A stretch of DNA of 9,979 nt from CBDULX01 sp965368175 (GCA_965368175.1 CBDULX010000111.1:1-9979), one strand, 5' to 3'. Shown: positions 1-6,678, counted from the stretch's first letter. The notes: generated by a model from the letters alone, not told the origin. Made by a program: numbers and translations.

Positions 1-106
1 GTAATACATCCAGTACCCGGACTTCATGGCCGCGTTGCTTTGCGGCTTCTACCAGACGCCTGGTCGAGTAGAGTTTGCTGTTACGAGATAATATTGCAAT
101 TTTCAT
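1..106 (-). CDS. rimK: RimK-type ribosomal protein S6 glutamate ligase, N-terminal fragment (cut by window edge)
   Basis: Only the first 35 codons are present; the gene continues beyond the left edge. The product begins MKIAILSRNSKLYSTRRLVE and goes on with AAKQRGHEVRVLDVL. This closely matches the start of E. coli RimK as I remember it (MKIAILSRD..LYS..RL.EAA.QRGH.V..LD). RimK is an ATP-grasp ligase that adds glutamate residues to the C-terminus of ribosomal protein S6 in the cytoplasm. The visible part is the small N-terminal domain, so no ATP-grasp catalytic residue can be checked. An AAAGGA Shine-Dalgarno sequence lies about 7 nt before the ATG. The gene lies 84 bp downstream of the sigma-factor gene in the same direction, so it could be co-transcribed or have its own promoter in that gap. 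The family call is fairly sure; an S6-ligase paralog of other specificity is possible. Confidence 0.85.
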   Translation of the reverse strand, partial: MKIAILSRNSKLYSTRRLVEAAKQRGHEVRVLDVL

Positions 107-190
107 GGTTTGATCCTTTATTTTATTGGTAAATCAGGCTCAGCCAGATTTGTATTAATAGACGATTGGTTGTTCGGTGTATATGACATA

Positions 191-844
191 TTAAGTATCT
201 GCTGCTAGTTCAACTGAACGTGGCATGAGCCTGCCGTCATCAACTCGCTGATAAAGGTTTTTTAACTGTTCCAGGGCCCGGTAAAGTCGCGCCTTGGCGG
301 CACTCAGGCTCAAACACAGGATGCGGGCAATATCTTCCAGTGTGTACTCGCCATAGAACCTCAGACTCAATACCTGCCGGGCATTTTCCGGCAACGAAGT
401 GAGTAGCTGACGTACCACGGCCTGTTCGGCCAGTACACAATAGAGTTCAGTGGTTTCAGTTGGTTCATGCCATTCAATCAGTTGCTCGATATGCTGAGTC
501 GAGGCATACCTGGCCCTGCGCTGAGCGAAGCTATTGCAGTGGTTATCAATCACGACATTGAGCCAGGTTTTAAACCGCGACCGCCCCTGGAATTGATGCA
601 AACTGGCATATACACGCATCACGATATCCTGTGTAACGTCTTCTGCATCGTGGTGATTGCCCAGGCGGAATAAACAGCGACGGAAAATCCATGGCCGATG
701 ACGTGCCGCCAGAATCGTAAAAGCGATGTCAGGCTCGACCTGGCTGCTGGTTATCCAGTCTATGAGTTCATTATCCGCCCATGAGGCCATGTCATCCGTA
801 ACTAGTCGCTCAGGATCTGCTTGGATTATAGCGTTCGCCAGCAT
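191..844 (-). CDS. Sigma-70 family (ECF-like) RNA polymerase sigma factor
   Basis: The 217-residue product is a cytoplasmic transcription initiation factor. Residues about 42-110 form sigma region 2: the core-binding part has DAEDVTQD (66-73) and the region 2.3/2.4 part has FQGRSRFKTWL (85-95). Residues about 143-198 form region 4, with a helix-turn-helix around LEDIARILCLSLSAAKARLYRALEQL (169-194). No region 1 or 3 is seen, which is the ECF layout. About 40 extra residues precede region 2, so it is slightly longer than a typical ECF factor. The ATG at 844 is supported by AGAGGT 5 nt upstream. Most ECF genes sit next to an anti-sigma gene. Here the next gene is rimK and the divergent neighbour is a LysR regulator, so no partner is visible. 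Four cysteines (57, 103, 136, 177) are present, with no recognisable metal-binding arrangement. The target regulon is unknown. Confidence 0.88.
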   Translation of the reverse strand: MLANAIIQADPERLVTDDMASWADNELIDWITSSQVEPDIAFTILAARHRPWIFRRCLFRLGNHHDAEDVTQDIVMRVYASLHQFQGRSRFKTWLNVVIDNHCNSFAQRRARYASTQHIEQLIEWHEPTETTELYCVLAEQAVVRQLLTSLPENARQVLSLRFYGEYTLEDIARILCLSLSAAKARLYRALEQLKNLYQRVDDGRLMPRSVELAADT

Positions 845-849
845 AGTGC

Positions 850-855
850 ACCTCT
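850..855 (-). promoter_or_regulatory. Ribosome binding site of the sigma-factor gene
   Basis: Read on the minus strand, AGAGGT stands 5 nt before the ATG at 844. It is the best Shine-Dalgarno match near the start and supports it. Confidence 0.6.
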
Positions 856-904
856 TTCTGTGGAAGGTTCAATTCGTCCTGGAGACACTTTAGGCAAGAT
901 TTAT

Positions 905-954
905 TGATAAATAAAACTAAAAATATTTGTTGATTATTAAAAAATTATTTATCA
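905..954. promoter_or_regulatory. Spaced inverted repeat in the sigma factor/LysR divergent region (candidate operator)
   Basis: TGATAAATAA (905-914) is repeated as its exact reverse complement TTATTTATCA (945-954). The arm centres are 40 bp apart, close to four helical turns. The element fills the AT-rich 114-bp gap between the divergent sigma-factor and LysR genes and ends about 7 bp before the LysR start. LysR regulators usually bind paired sites over their own divergent promoter, so autoregulation is a reasonable inference. The region is very AT-rich, so chance contributes. A nucleoid protein such as H-NS could also bind here. Confidence 0.4.
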
Positions 955-955
955 T
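927..955 (+). promoter_or_regulatory. Weak candidate promoter of the LysR gene
   Basis: TTGTTG (927-932) and TATCAT (950-955) are separated by 17 bp. The -10 matches the sigma-70 consensus at 5 of 6 positions, the -35 at only 3. Transcription would begin near 961-963, at the start codon itself. That fits the absence of a Shine-Dalgarno sequence and would mean a leaderless mRNA. The right arm of the inverted repeat overlaps the -10. This is tentative. Confidence 0.25.
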
Positions 956-961
956 TAGATG

Positions 962-1831
962 ATGGATATCGAATTATTGAGAACATTTTTAGAAGTAAAC
1001 CGTACTCGCCACTTTGGTGACGCAGCTGAGGCTCTGCATCTCACTCAGGCGGCGGTTAGCGCCCGTATCAAACAACTTGAAACGATACTTGGAGTAAAAC
1101 TGTTCGATCGATTGAAGAGAGATATCCGTCTGACGCCGGAAGGGCATCGTTTGCTGCGGTATGCGGATATGTTGATTTCGGGCTGGCGCAAGGCTCGGCA
1201 GGATGTGTCGGTCGGTGGCTCTGCTCAGCAACTGGCCATTGGTGGCAGTGTGCGTCTGTGGGATGTGGCCCTGCAGGACTGGTTTATCAGCCTGCGACGT
1301 CAGATGCCTGAGGTCGCGATCATCGCCGAAGTCCATACCCCGGACTTGCTGACCCGGCGACTGCTGGATGGTTTGCTGGATGTGGCATTTATGCTTGAGC
1401 CGGCCCAGCTGGATGTATTGCAGGTTCAAAAAGTGGCTTTGATGCAATTGTTGCTGGTGTCGAGCGAGACGGATCAGAGAGTTGATCAGGCACTCGGTGA
1501 GAATTACCTGATGGTTGACTGGGGGCTGGCCCATGCCATCGAGCACAGGCGTATGTTTCCCGATGCACCCGAGCCCCATGTCAGAATTGGCCAGGCCAGG
1601 ATTGCCCTGGCTCATATGCTGGATATTGGCGGCAGTGCCTATCTGCCTGCGAGGATGGTGGCGGATGATATTGCCGTTGGCCAACTGCACATGGTTCCGG
1701 ATGCGCCCACTATCGAACTTACGGCCTATGCCGTGTTTCCCGTACGCAGTGCCAAAGCCGATCTGATTAAGCAGGCTCTGGGTCTGTTTGAATATAAAGT
1801 CGACCTGGATGAGCTCAGGGAGTATGAATAA
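962..1831 (+). CDS. LysR-family transcriptional regulator, HdfR-like
   Basis: The 289-residue product has a typical LysR layout. A winged helix-turn-helix fills residues 1-60, with the recognition region HLTQAAVSARIKQLE. An effector-binding domain spans about 90-285. The start MDIELLRTFLEVNRTRHFGD closely resembles E. coli HdfR (MDTELLKTFLEVSRTRHFG). The following blocks (LGVKLF, IRLTPEGHRLL, YADMLISGW, then a GGSVRLWDVALQDWF segment) also fit that subfamily. The match weakens in the effector domain. HdfR is a repressor of flhDC in E. coli; the target here cannot be inferred. ATG codons occur at 959 and 962; I prefer 962 because HdfR begins at that residue. Neither has a clear Shine-Dalgarno site. 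The gene is divergent from the sigma factor and convergent with mgtE, whose stop lies 20 bp away. Confidence 0.88.
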   Translation: MDIELLRTFLEVNRTRHFGDAAEALHLTQAAVSARIKQLETILGVKLFDRLKRDIRLTPEGHRLLRYADMLISGWRKARQDVSVGGSAQQLAIGGSVRLWDVALQDWFISLRRQMPEVAIIAEVHTPDLLTRRLLDGLLDVAFMLEPAQLDVLQVQKVALMQLLLVSSETDQRVDQALGENYLMVDWGLAHAIEHRRMFPDAPEPHVRIGQARIALAHMLDIGGSAYLPARMVADDIAVGQLHMVPDAPTIELTAYAVFPVRSAKADLIKQALGLFEYKVDLDELREYE

Positions 1832-1851
1832 GGTGCTGTTTGAAACCGGGC

Positions 1852-3219
1852 TCATAAAAGAAACAGTGTTGCCAGCCCAAGAAAGCTCAGAAAACCTACT
1901 ACATCGGTGACCGTGGTCAATACCACGGCACCGGAAAGAGCCGGGTCTATGTTCATGCGAGTCAGTATCACCGGAATCAGCACCCCGGAAAATGCGGCGG
2001 CCAGAAGGTTCAGCATCATGGCGGCCCCAATAATCAGTGCTATGCCCAGATCCAGAAACCAGGCATAGGTCACGATGGAAACCACAATGGCCCAGGCAAC
2101 GCCATTCAGTAAACCAACTGCCAGTTCTTTATTTCCTAGCCAGCGCAAGTTCGAGCTACTGACCTGGCCCAGGGCCAGGCCTCGAATGGTCAGGGTCAGG
2201 GTTTGACTGCCAGCGATACCTCCCATACTGGCCACCACGGGCATTAACACGGCCAGCGCGACTATTTTATCCAGCACGGCTTCAAATTGACCAATCACCC
2301 AGGCCGCTATGAATACGGTCACCAGATTGATACCCAGCCACACAGCACGACGTTTGGCGCTGGGTATCACCGGAGCGAACAGGTCCTCATCTTCATCCAG
2401 ACCGGCGCTGGCCAGTATGGCCTTGTCCGCTTCGGCCCGGATAATATCCACCACATTATCGATGGTGACCCGGCCCAGCAGTTTGGCCTGATCATCGATC
2501 ACGGCCACGGAAATCAGATCTCGTCGTTCAAACAGCACCGCCACATCATGTTCACTGGCATCGGCCTGGACCGAGTCGGCCGCTGCCTGCATAACTTCGG
2601 CCACGGTTGCCGTTGGGTGCTCAGACACCGCATCGGCCAGGGTCAATTTACCCAGGTAGATACCGTGTTCATCCGTTACCATCAGGGCATCGGTATGGGC
2701 GGGCAGCGGTTTCAGGCGACGCAAATAACGTAATACTACAGCCAGAGTGACATCGGTGCGCACGCTGATGACGTCCGTACTCATCAGTCGGCCTGCTGTG
2801 CCTTCGGTGAAGGAGAGGGTGGTTTCCAGTCTTTGGCGGCGATCTTCGTCCAGTGATTCCAGTACTGCCTCACTGATGTGTTCTGGCAGTTCATCCATGA
2901 CGTAGGCCAGGTCCTCCACATCCATGGATTCGGCAGCGGCCACCATTTCTGCATTATCCATTTCACCAATAATGCTAGCTCTGACCTCTTCGCCGAGGTA
3001 CGCCAGGGTATCACCCTGAATTTCCAGTGGAATCAGTTTCCACAGGTGTTGTCGAAGTTCGGGTGGCAGTGATTCCAGCAGACCGGCTATTTCGGCCGCA
3101 TGCAGTTGCTCAATATGTGCACTGACCGCAGTGTCATCTTCGGCATTTAAATGACTGATTATGTAATCAACGGGATTGGCTTCTGTGTGTTCTTCGATGG
3201 TGCCTGTTACTTGTGTCAT
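1852..3219 (-). CDS. mgtE: Magnesium transporter MgtE (copy 1)
   Basis: The 455-residue protein is a full-length MgtE, a homodimeric inner-membrane Mg2+ channel gated by cytosolic Mg2+. In order: helical MgtE N domain (about 28-138), link motif FTEGTAGRLM (137-146), two CBS domains (about 147-203 and 207-262), a connecting helix, and five predicted membrane segments (about 293-453). The pore part shows LMPVVASMGGIAGSQT (325-340), FSGVLIPVIL (410-419) and TTVTDVVGFLSFLG (435-448). Asp439 corresponds to the pore aspartate (D432) of Thermus MgtE. The N domain is rich in Asp/Glu (about 32 in the first 140 residues), as expected for a Mg2+-sensing form. The ATG at 3219 follows the CNNM gene by 28 bp and has only a weak Shine-Dalgarno site, so the two are probably co-transcribed. 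Its 3' end converges on the LysR gene. Co2+ transport is also reported for the family. Confidence 0.93.
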   Translation of the reverse strand: MTQVTGTIEEHTEANPVDYIISHLNAEDDTAVSAHIEQLHAAEIAGLLESLPPELRQHLWKLIPLEIQGDTLAYLGEEVRASIIGEMDNAEMVAAAESMDVEDLAYVMDELPEHISEAVLESLDEDRRQRLETTLSFTEGTAGRLMSTDVISVRTDVTLAVVLRYLRRLKPLPAHTDALMVTDEHGIYLGKLTLADAVSEHPTATVAEVMQAAADSVQADASEHDVAVLFERRDLISVAVIDDQAKLLGRVTIDNVVDIIRAEADKAILASAGLDEDEDLFAPVIPSAKRRAVWLGINLVTVFIAAWVIGQFEAVLDKIVALAVLMPVVASMGGIAGSQTLTLTIRGLALGQVSSSNLRWLGNKELAVGLLNGVAWAIVVSIVTYAWFLDLGIALIIGAAMMLNLLAAAFSGVLIPVILTRMNIDPALSGAVVLTTVTDVVGFLSFLGLATLFLL

Positions 3220-3247
3220 GTGTTTATGCGATGCCTGTTATCTATTG

Positions 3248-4606
3248 TTATTCGTTACTGGACGAGGTTTCTGAATCAAGCGGTTCCTCGTCGTCAGGAA
3301 ATAGTTTTTCGATCAGTAGCGTGCCTACACGATGGTTTTCCACACTCTGAACGGTAAAACGGTATCCATACTCGATTACCTCATCTCCGATGTCAGGCAT
3401 TTCACCTAATGCGGCCATGCACAGGCCGGAAAGGGTATTGGCATCGAGTGCATCGGGTACCATGAGACCCATGGTACGTTCGGCATCGGTCAGAGATACC
3501 AGACCATCGGCCTGCCATCGCCCTTCATCCAGAGCAGTGATGCTGTAGGACGGGCTGGATGCGTCGGTTTCATCTTCGATATCACCCACAATTTCTTCCA
3601 GCAGGTCTTCCAGTGTAATGATGCCGACCAGATCACCATATTCGTCCGCCACCAGTGCCATATGCGCGCGTTTGCTTCGCATGGCATCGAACAGTCGGGC
3701 CACCTTTTGTGATTCGGGGACGATAAATGGCTCGCGGCAGTAGCGATGCAGGTGAGCCCAGGGCTGTGGATCATCATTGAGTATGGCGGCATAGAGATCT
3801 TTGGCCAGCACTATACCTATAATTTTTTCGTCGTTTGCACTGTCGACCAGAGGAAAGCGGGAATGACCGCTATCACGGAGAGTGGTCAGGTTGTCATCGG
3901 CTTCAGCATTGATGTCCAGTAGTTTGAGTGAGGTGCGGGGTATCATTACACGGCCGACATTACGTTGATCGAACTCGAACAGGTTTCTCAGCATTTCAGC
4001 CTTGTCTGCGCCCAGTTTACCGTGTAGTTCTGAGGTGGCAACCAGCCCTTTTAGTTCATCATTTGTGTAAACATCGGCATGGGTGGCCTCTGCTACTTTA
4101 AACAGAGCAAGAATCCTGCGGGTCGATGCATTGAGTAACCAGTTGAGCGGGAATACCATCAGGTAGGTTATTTGTAACGGGTACGCGACCCAGAGTGATA
4201 CGGGTTCGGCTTTGCGTATGGCCAGAGTTTTGGGTACCTGCTCGCCGACCACAATGTGCAGGGACGAAAAAATTAAAAAGCCGACGATAAATGCAGTGGT
4301 ATGCAATATTGCATCGGGTACACCCATATTTTGAAACAGAGGTTCCAGCAGGGCGGCAACCGCCGGTTCGCCGACCCAGCCCAGTCCCAGGGAAGCCATG
4401 GTAATTCCGAGCTGGCAGGCAGCCAGATAAGCTTCGAGATTATGCTGCATACGCAGCGTTAGCTTTGCCGCTGACCGCCCCTCACTGGCCAGAACTTCGA
4501 TACGAAAACCCTTGGCTTTCACCAGGGCAAATTCTGCAGCCACAAAAAAACCATTGGCGGCCAGTAATGCAATAACGGCTACCAGACTGAGTGAAATATT
4601 TTCCAT
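3248..4606 (-). CDS. CNNM/CorC (HlyC family) transporter with DUF21 and CBS pair
   Basis: The 452-residue protein starts with a DUF21/CNNM membrane domain (about 1-185; hydrophobic stretches near 4-26, 60-79, 97-120 and 135-158) carrying AAEFALVKAKGFRIE (23-36) and the conserved HIVVGEQVPKTLA (117-129). A CBS pair follows (about 220-342, with RVMIPRT at 219-224 and GIITLEDLLEEIVGDIEDE at 328-346). A CorC_HlyC domain lies at about 352-435. Bacterial CNNM/CorC proteins are linked to Na+-driven Mg2+ export and some relatives to polyamine export, so the substrate here is inferred. Old annotations call the family hemolysins, which is misleading. I chose ATG 4606 over an in-frame TTG at 4660. The ATG has AGGAA 6 nt upstream and puts the first membrane helix at the N-terminus. 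It precedes mgtE by 28 bp as the first gene of a probable two-gene operon. The acidic, serine-rich tail is probably disordered. Confidence 0.9.
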   Translation of the reverse strand: MENISLSLVAVIALLAANGFFVAAEFALVKAKGFRIEVLASEGRSAAKLTLRMQHNLEAYLAACQLGITMASLGLGWVGEPAVAALLEPLFQNMGVPDAILHTTAFIVGFLIFSSLHIVVGEQVPKTLAIRKAEPVSLWVAYPLQITYLMVFPLNWLLNASTRRILALFKVAEATHADVYTNDELKGLVATSELHGKLGADKAEMLRNLFEFDQRNVGRVMIPRTSLKLLDINAEADDNLTTLRDSGHSRFPLVDSANDEKIIGIVLAKDLYAAILNDDPQPWAHLHRYCREPFIVPESQKVARLFDAMRSKRAHMALVADEYGDLVGIITLEDLLEEIVGDIEDETDASSPSYSITALDEGRWQADGLVSLTDAERTMGLMVPDALDANTLSGLCMAALGEMPDIGDEVIEYGYRFTVQSVENHRVGTLLIEKLFPDDEEPLDSETSSSNE

Positions 4607-4610
4607 TCCT

Positions 4611-4617
4611 GTTCCTG
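4611..4617 (-). promoter_or_regulatory. Ribosome binding site that fixes the CNNM/CorC start
   Basis: On the minus strand, CAGGAAC lies just upstream of the ATG at 4606, with AGGA spaced 6 nt from it. The alternative TTG at 4660 has no such site, which decides the start. Confidence 0.6.
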
Positions 4618-4666
4618 TATTTAAATTAACAACTACCTGATTGGATACAAGACAGGGCAAACCGGT

Positions 4667-4688
4667 AATAAGTTACATGTAACTTATT
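4667..4688. promoter_or_regulatory. Perfect 22-bp palindrome (candidate operator)
   Basis: AATAAGTTACA (4667-4677) is followed immediately by its exact reverse complement TGTAACTTATT (4678-4688). The palindrome lies 61-82 bp upstream of the CNNM/CorC start, where a promoter or its operator would be expected. A gapless two-fold symmetric site of this size suits a dimeric repressor or activator. As RNA it could form a 9-bp stem with a CATG loop, but no T-run follows on either strand, so it is not a typical terminator. I do not recognise it as the site of a known regulator. Confidence 0.6.
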
Positions 4689-4927
4689 TCTCGAATTGCA
4701 TGTCTGGATTAATAGATGGACACTACAGTGACTATATGATGTGTTCATTCTGCTCCTGAAGGAGCCTGAAGGTGTCTTTGGAAATTCAGAATACATCATG
4801 CTCGTTGAGAATGATATATTCAGGGTTAATCAGAGTGTCGGTATAAAATCCGGTGGTATTTTCGCTGGGGATATCGAGTGTTTTAACAGGAAAAAATACT
4901 TAAGATATTTTCAGGCCCGATTTTAAT

Positions 4928-4955
4928 TCGACAATTCTGACGGCTTTAATAAAAT
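4928..4955 (+). promoter_or_regulatory. Candidate sigma-70 promoter of the mscS-like/mgtE/nptA operon
   Basis: TCGACA (4928-4933) and TAAAAT (4950-4955) are separated by 16 bp, each matching consensus at 5 of 6 positions. Transcription would start near 4962, giving a leader of roughly 48 nt before the ATG at 5010. It is the best promoter I can find on this strand in the gap. No start site is proven. Confidence 0.45.
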
Positions 4956-5009
4956 AACTGGGAGAGCGGCTATCAGAATGCGATTATTTTCAGATGGCAC
5001 AGAAAAATT

Positions 5010-5840
5010 ATGAACGAGCCTGTTTCTTTATTTGAAGGATTAAACACAGGGTTTCAGACTCTGGTGGCACAGCTAATGAGTTATCTGCCCCGGATAGCGC
5101 TGGCTGTGCTCATCCTGGTAGTGGGCTGGTTGCTGGCACGTTTGGTGCGCATGCTGGTGGAGCGTACCATTGGACGCCTGGACCAGTTATGGCAGCGACT
5201 GATTTCGAAGCGAGGGATGGATCAGCTGCAACCACGGCATCCACCCACCCGCATTGTCGGTGAACTGGTGTTCTGGTTGATGATGCTTATCTTTGTCACC
5301 CTGGTGACCGAGATCCTGGGTCTTGCCATCTTTGGTACCTGGCTCAACCAGATTGTCACATACCTGCCACTGGCGGTTGCTGGCCTGCTGATTGTACTGG
5401 CAGGTTTTGTGGTTAGTTCACTGGTACGAGATCTGGTGTCCTCGGCCGCAACATCTGCAGGACTGGCCCAGGCCGATCTGCTGGCCCGCACTGCACAGAT
5501 CATAATCCTGTTTACCGCCATTATTCTCGGTATCGATCAAATCGGCATAGATATTATGTTTTTGTCTGTGGTGGTGGGAATCGTACTGGCGGCGATGCTG
5601 GGTGGTATAGCGCTGGCATTTGGTCTGGGTGCCCGTACCCATGTCAGTAATATTATAGCTGCCAATCAATTACGTCAGATCTATCAGGTGGGTGACAAGG
5701 TGCGTATCGGGGATTTCGAAGGCCGACTGAGGGAAATTCTGGTATCGCGGGTTATTATCGAAACCGAAACCGGCACAGTCGATGTCCCGGCCAAAATATT
5801 TGATGAAGAGGTGACCATCATCACCGAGAAGGGAGACTGA
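5010..5840 (+). CDS. Small MscS-like / conserved TM-helix membrane protein
   Basis: The 276-residue inner-membrane protein has about five hydrophobic segments (near 26-50, 85-107, 117-138, 160-180 and 184-208). A C-terminal segment (about 215-272, NQLRQIYQVGDKVRIGDFEGR then VDVPAKIFDEEVTII) resembles the MscS beta domain. Two internal repeats stand out: MSYLPRIALAVLILVVGWLL (23-42) and VTYLPLAVAGLLIVLAGFVV (116-135), each followed by a similar R-rich or S-rich stretch ending LVR. This is the conserved TM-helix repeat seen in MscS relatives. MscS proteins are tension-gated channels; this one lacks the large C-terminal alpha/beta domain of E. coli MscS, so channel activity is uncertain. It starts the rightward operon and its stop is 1 bp before the next ATG. 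Its own Shine-Dalgarno site is weak (AGAAAAA). Placement with MgtE suggests an ion-homeostasis or osmotic role. Confidence 0.82.
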   Translation: MNEPVSLFEGLNTGFQTLVAQLMSYLPRIALAVLILVVGWLLARLVRMLVERTIGRLDQLWQRLISKRGMDQLQPRHPPTRIVGELVFWLMMLIFVTLVTEILGLAIFGTWLNQIVTYLPLAVAGLLIVLAGFVVSSLVRDLVSSAATSAGLAQADLLARTAQIIILFTAIILGIDQIGIDIMFLSVVVGIVLAAMLGGIALAFGLGARTHVSNIIAANQLRQIYQVGDKVRIGDFEGRLREILVSRVIIETETGTVDVPAKIFDEEVTIITEKGD

Positions 5841-5841
5841 G

Positions 5842-6678
5842 ATGAAGGTCGATAATCCACTGTCCCGGGATTTTCTTGTACGATACCCGGTTGAGGCGGC
5901 AAGGACTCTGGAGCAGGTGTCCGCCAGTCATGTCGCGGCACTGTTCAGCGAGCTGCCATTACAATTGAGCGTTCCTGTAATGGCGGCCATGTTGCCGGGA
6001 AAGGCGGCAAGCTGTCTGGCCTCGATGACAGATGTATCCGCTGCAAAACTGCTGGCTGATTTACCCATAGCCTCCGCAGCACGTATTTATCGTTTATTAT
6101 CACAGTCAAAACAGAACTCGGTATCTACTCATTTATCGCAAAAAGTCCACACTCAGTTACAACACTATCTGGATTTTCCATCAACATCGGTGGGTGCTTT
6201 GCTGGATTCGGTGATTGAAATGTTACCGCAAAATGTAACTGTGGCTGATGCCATACGGCATATCGAACGTCTCGAACATAGCATCAGTAATGAAATCTAT
6301 ATTATTGATGATAAGCATAAGTTAGTGGGCATGGTTGAGCTGGGCAAGCTGTTGACAACGAATCGTAATGCTCGGTTGGGGGATATCATGAGCCGCAAGA
6401 CGCAACCGATTTACGCGCACGTCACGGCTCAGTCATTACTCTTGCATCCAGGGTGGGTGACCCGACGCAGACTGCCAGTGATTGATCGGGATGACACTTT
6501 ACTGGGTGTGTTGCACTACACCAGCCTGCTGGATTCGGCGGGCGGTATGGATACCCTCCATGCTCGTGATCCGTTGGAAAATCTGCTGTCTCTGGCCAGT
6601 CTTTACTGGCTCAGTGTGGCTCAACTGATGGACAGCGTGCTGAGTATTACCAGGACGGATAGAGGAGATAAATCATGA
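5842..6678 (+). CDS. Soluble MgtE-like protein: MgtE N domain plus CBS pair, no membrane domain
   Basis: The 278-residue product matches the cytosolic half of MgtE. It has a helical N domain (about 10-112), the link FPSTSVGALLD (112-122; compare YPENSAGALMD in the next gene), CBS 1 (about 124-178, with IYIIDDKHKLVGMVELGKLL) and CBS 2 (about 180-232, with LPVIDRDDTLLGVLHYTSLLD). It stops where MgtE would enter the membrane. The last 35 residues include a hydrophobic or amphipathic stretch (LLSLASLYWLSVAQLMDSVL, 248-267) at the place of the MgtE plug helix and could touch the membrane or the channel. It is unlikely to transport. The stop overlaps the ATG of full-length mgtE in ATGA, so the products are translationally coupled. 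A regulatory subunit is my inference. GGGAGA lies about 5 nt before the ATG. The N domain has few acidic residues (about 9), so Mg2+ sensing may be lost. Confidence 0.85.
   Translation: MKVDNPLSRDFLVRYPVEAARTLEQVSASHVAALFSELPLQLSVPVMAAMLPGKAASCLASMTDVSAAKLLADLPIASAARIYRLLSQSKQNSVSTHLSQKVHTQLQHYLDFPSTSVGALLDSVIEMLPQNVTVADAIRHIERLEHSISNEIYIIDDKHKLVGMVELGKLLTTNRNARLGDIMSRKTQPIYAHVTAQSLLLHPGWVTRRRLPVIDRDDTLLGVLHYTSLLDSAGGMDTLHARDPLENLLSLASLYWLSVAQLMDSVLSITRTDRGDKS

Larger units (their letters stand above)
4607..5009. other. 403-bp divergent intergenic region between the two Mg2+ gene units
   Basis: I see no convincing gene here. The region holds the 22-bp palindrome (4667-4688), a small hairpin GCTCC-TGAA-GGAGC (4752-4765), an AT-rich near-palindrome around CTTAAG (4890-4912) and a candidate promoter for the rightward operon (4928-4955). 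The middle part (about 4690-4925) is unexplained. It contains one open frame of 61 codons from a GTG without a Shine-Dalgarno site, which I do not accept as a gene. I cannot recognise an M-box or other riboswitch by eye. Confidence 0.6.

Noticed and set aside
131..151. Imperfect hairpin (AAATC-A-GGC with a TCA loop) between the sigma-factor gene and rimK
   Set aside because: One internal mismatch, no clear T-run on the minus strand, and only 25 nt before the rimK ATG. It could be a weak terminator or leader hairpin but is not strong enough to list.
989..1855. Long open frame of 288 codons antisense to the LysR gene
   Set aside because: It is the shadow of a well-recognised LysR coding sequence; its translation is rich in His, Gln and Arg and matches no family I know.
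1836..1866. CTGTTT/AAACAG inverted repeat between the convergent LysR and mgtE genes as a terminator
   Set aside because: The stem is only 6 bp with a 19-nt loop, is AT-rich, and lacks a T-run.
4607..4660. N-terminal extension of the CNNM/CorC protein from an in-frame TTG at 4660
   Set aside because: No ribosome site precedes the TTG, the extra 18 residues do not fit the family, and ATG 4606 has a good Shine-Dalgarno site.
4741..4926. Open frame of 61 codons on the plus strand starting with GTG
   Set aside because: No Shine-Dalgarno site, no recognisable family, unusual composition, and it sits in a likely regulatory region. The length is expected by chance.
5153..5160. GCTGGTGG sequence identical to the E. 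coli Chi site
   Set aside because: Chi is specific to particular RecBCD enzymes, and this octamer arises easily from Leu-Val codons in GC-moderate coding DNA; it also recurs near 6978.
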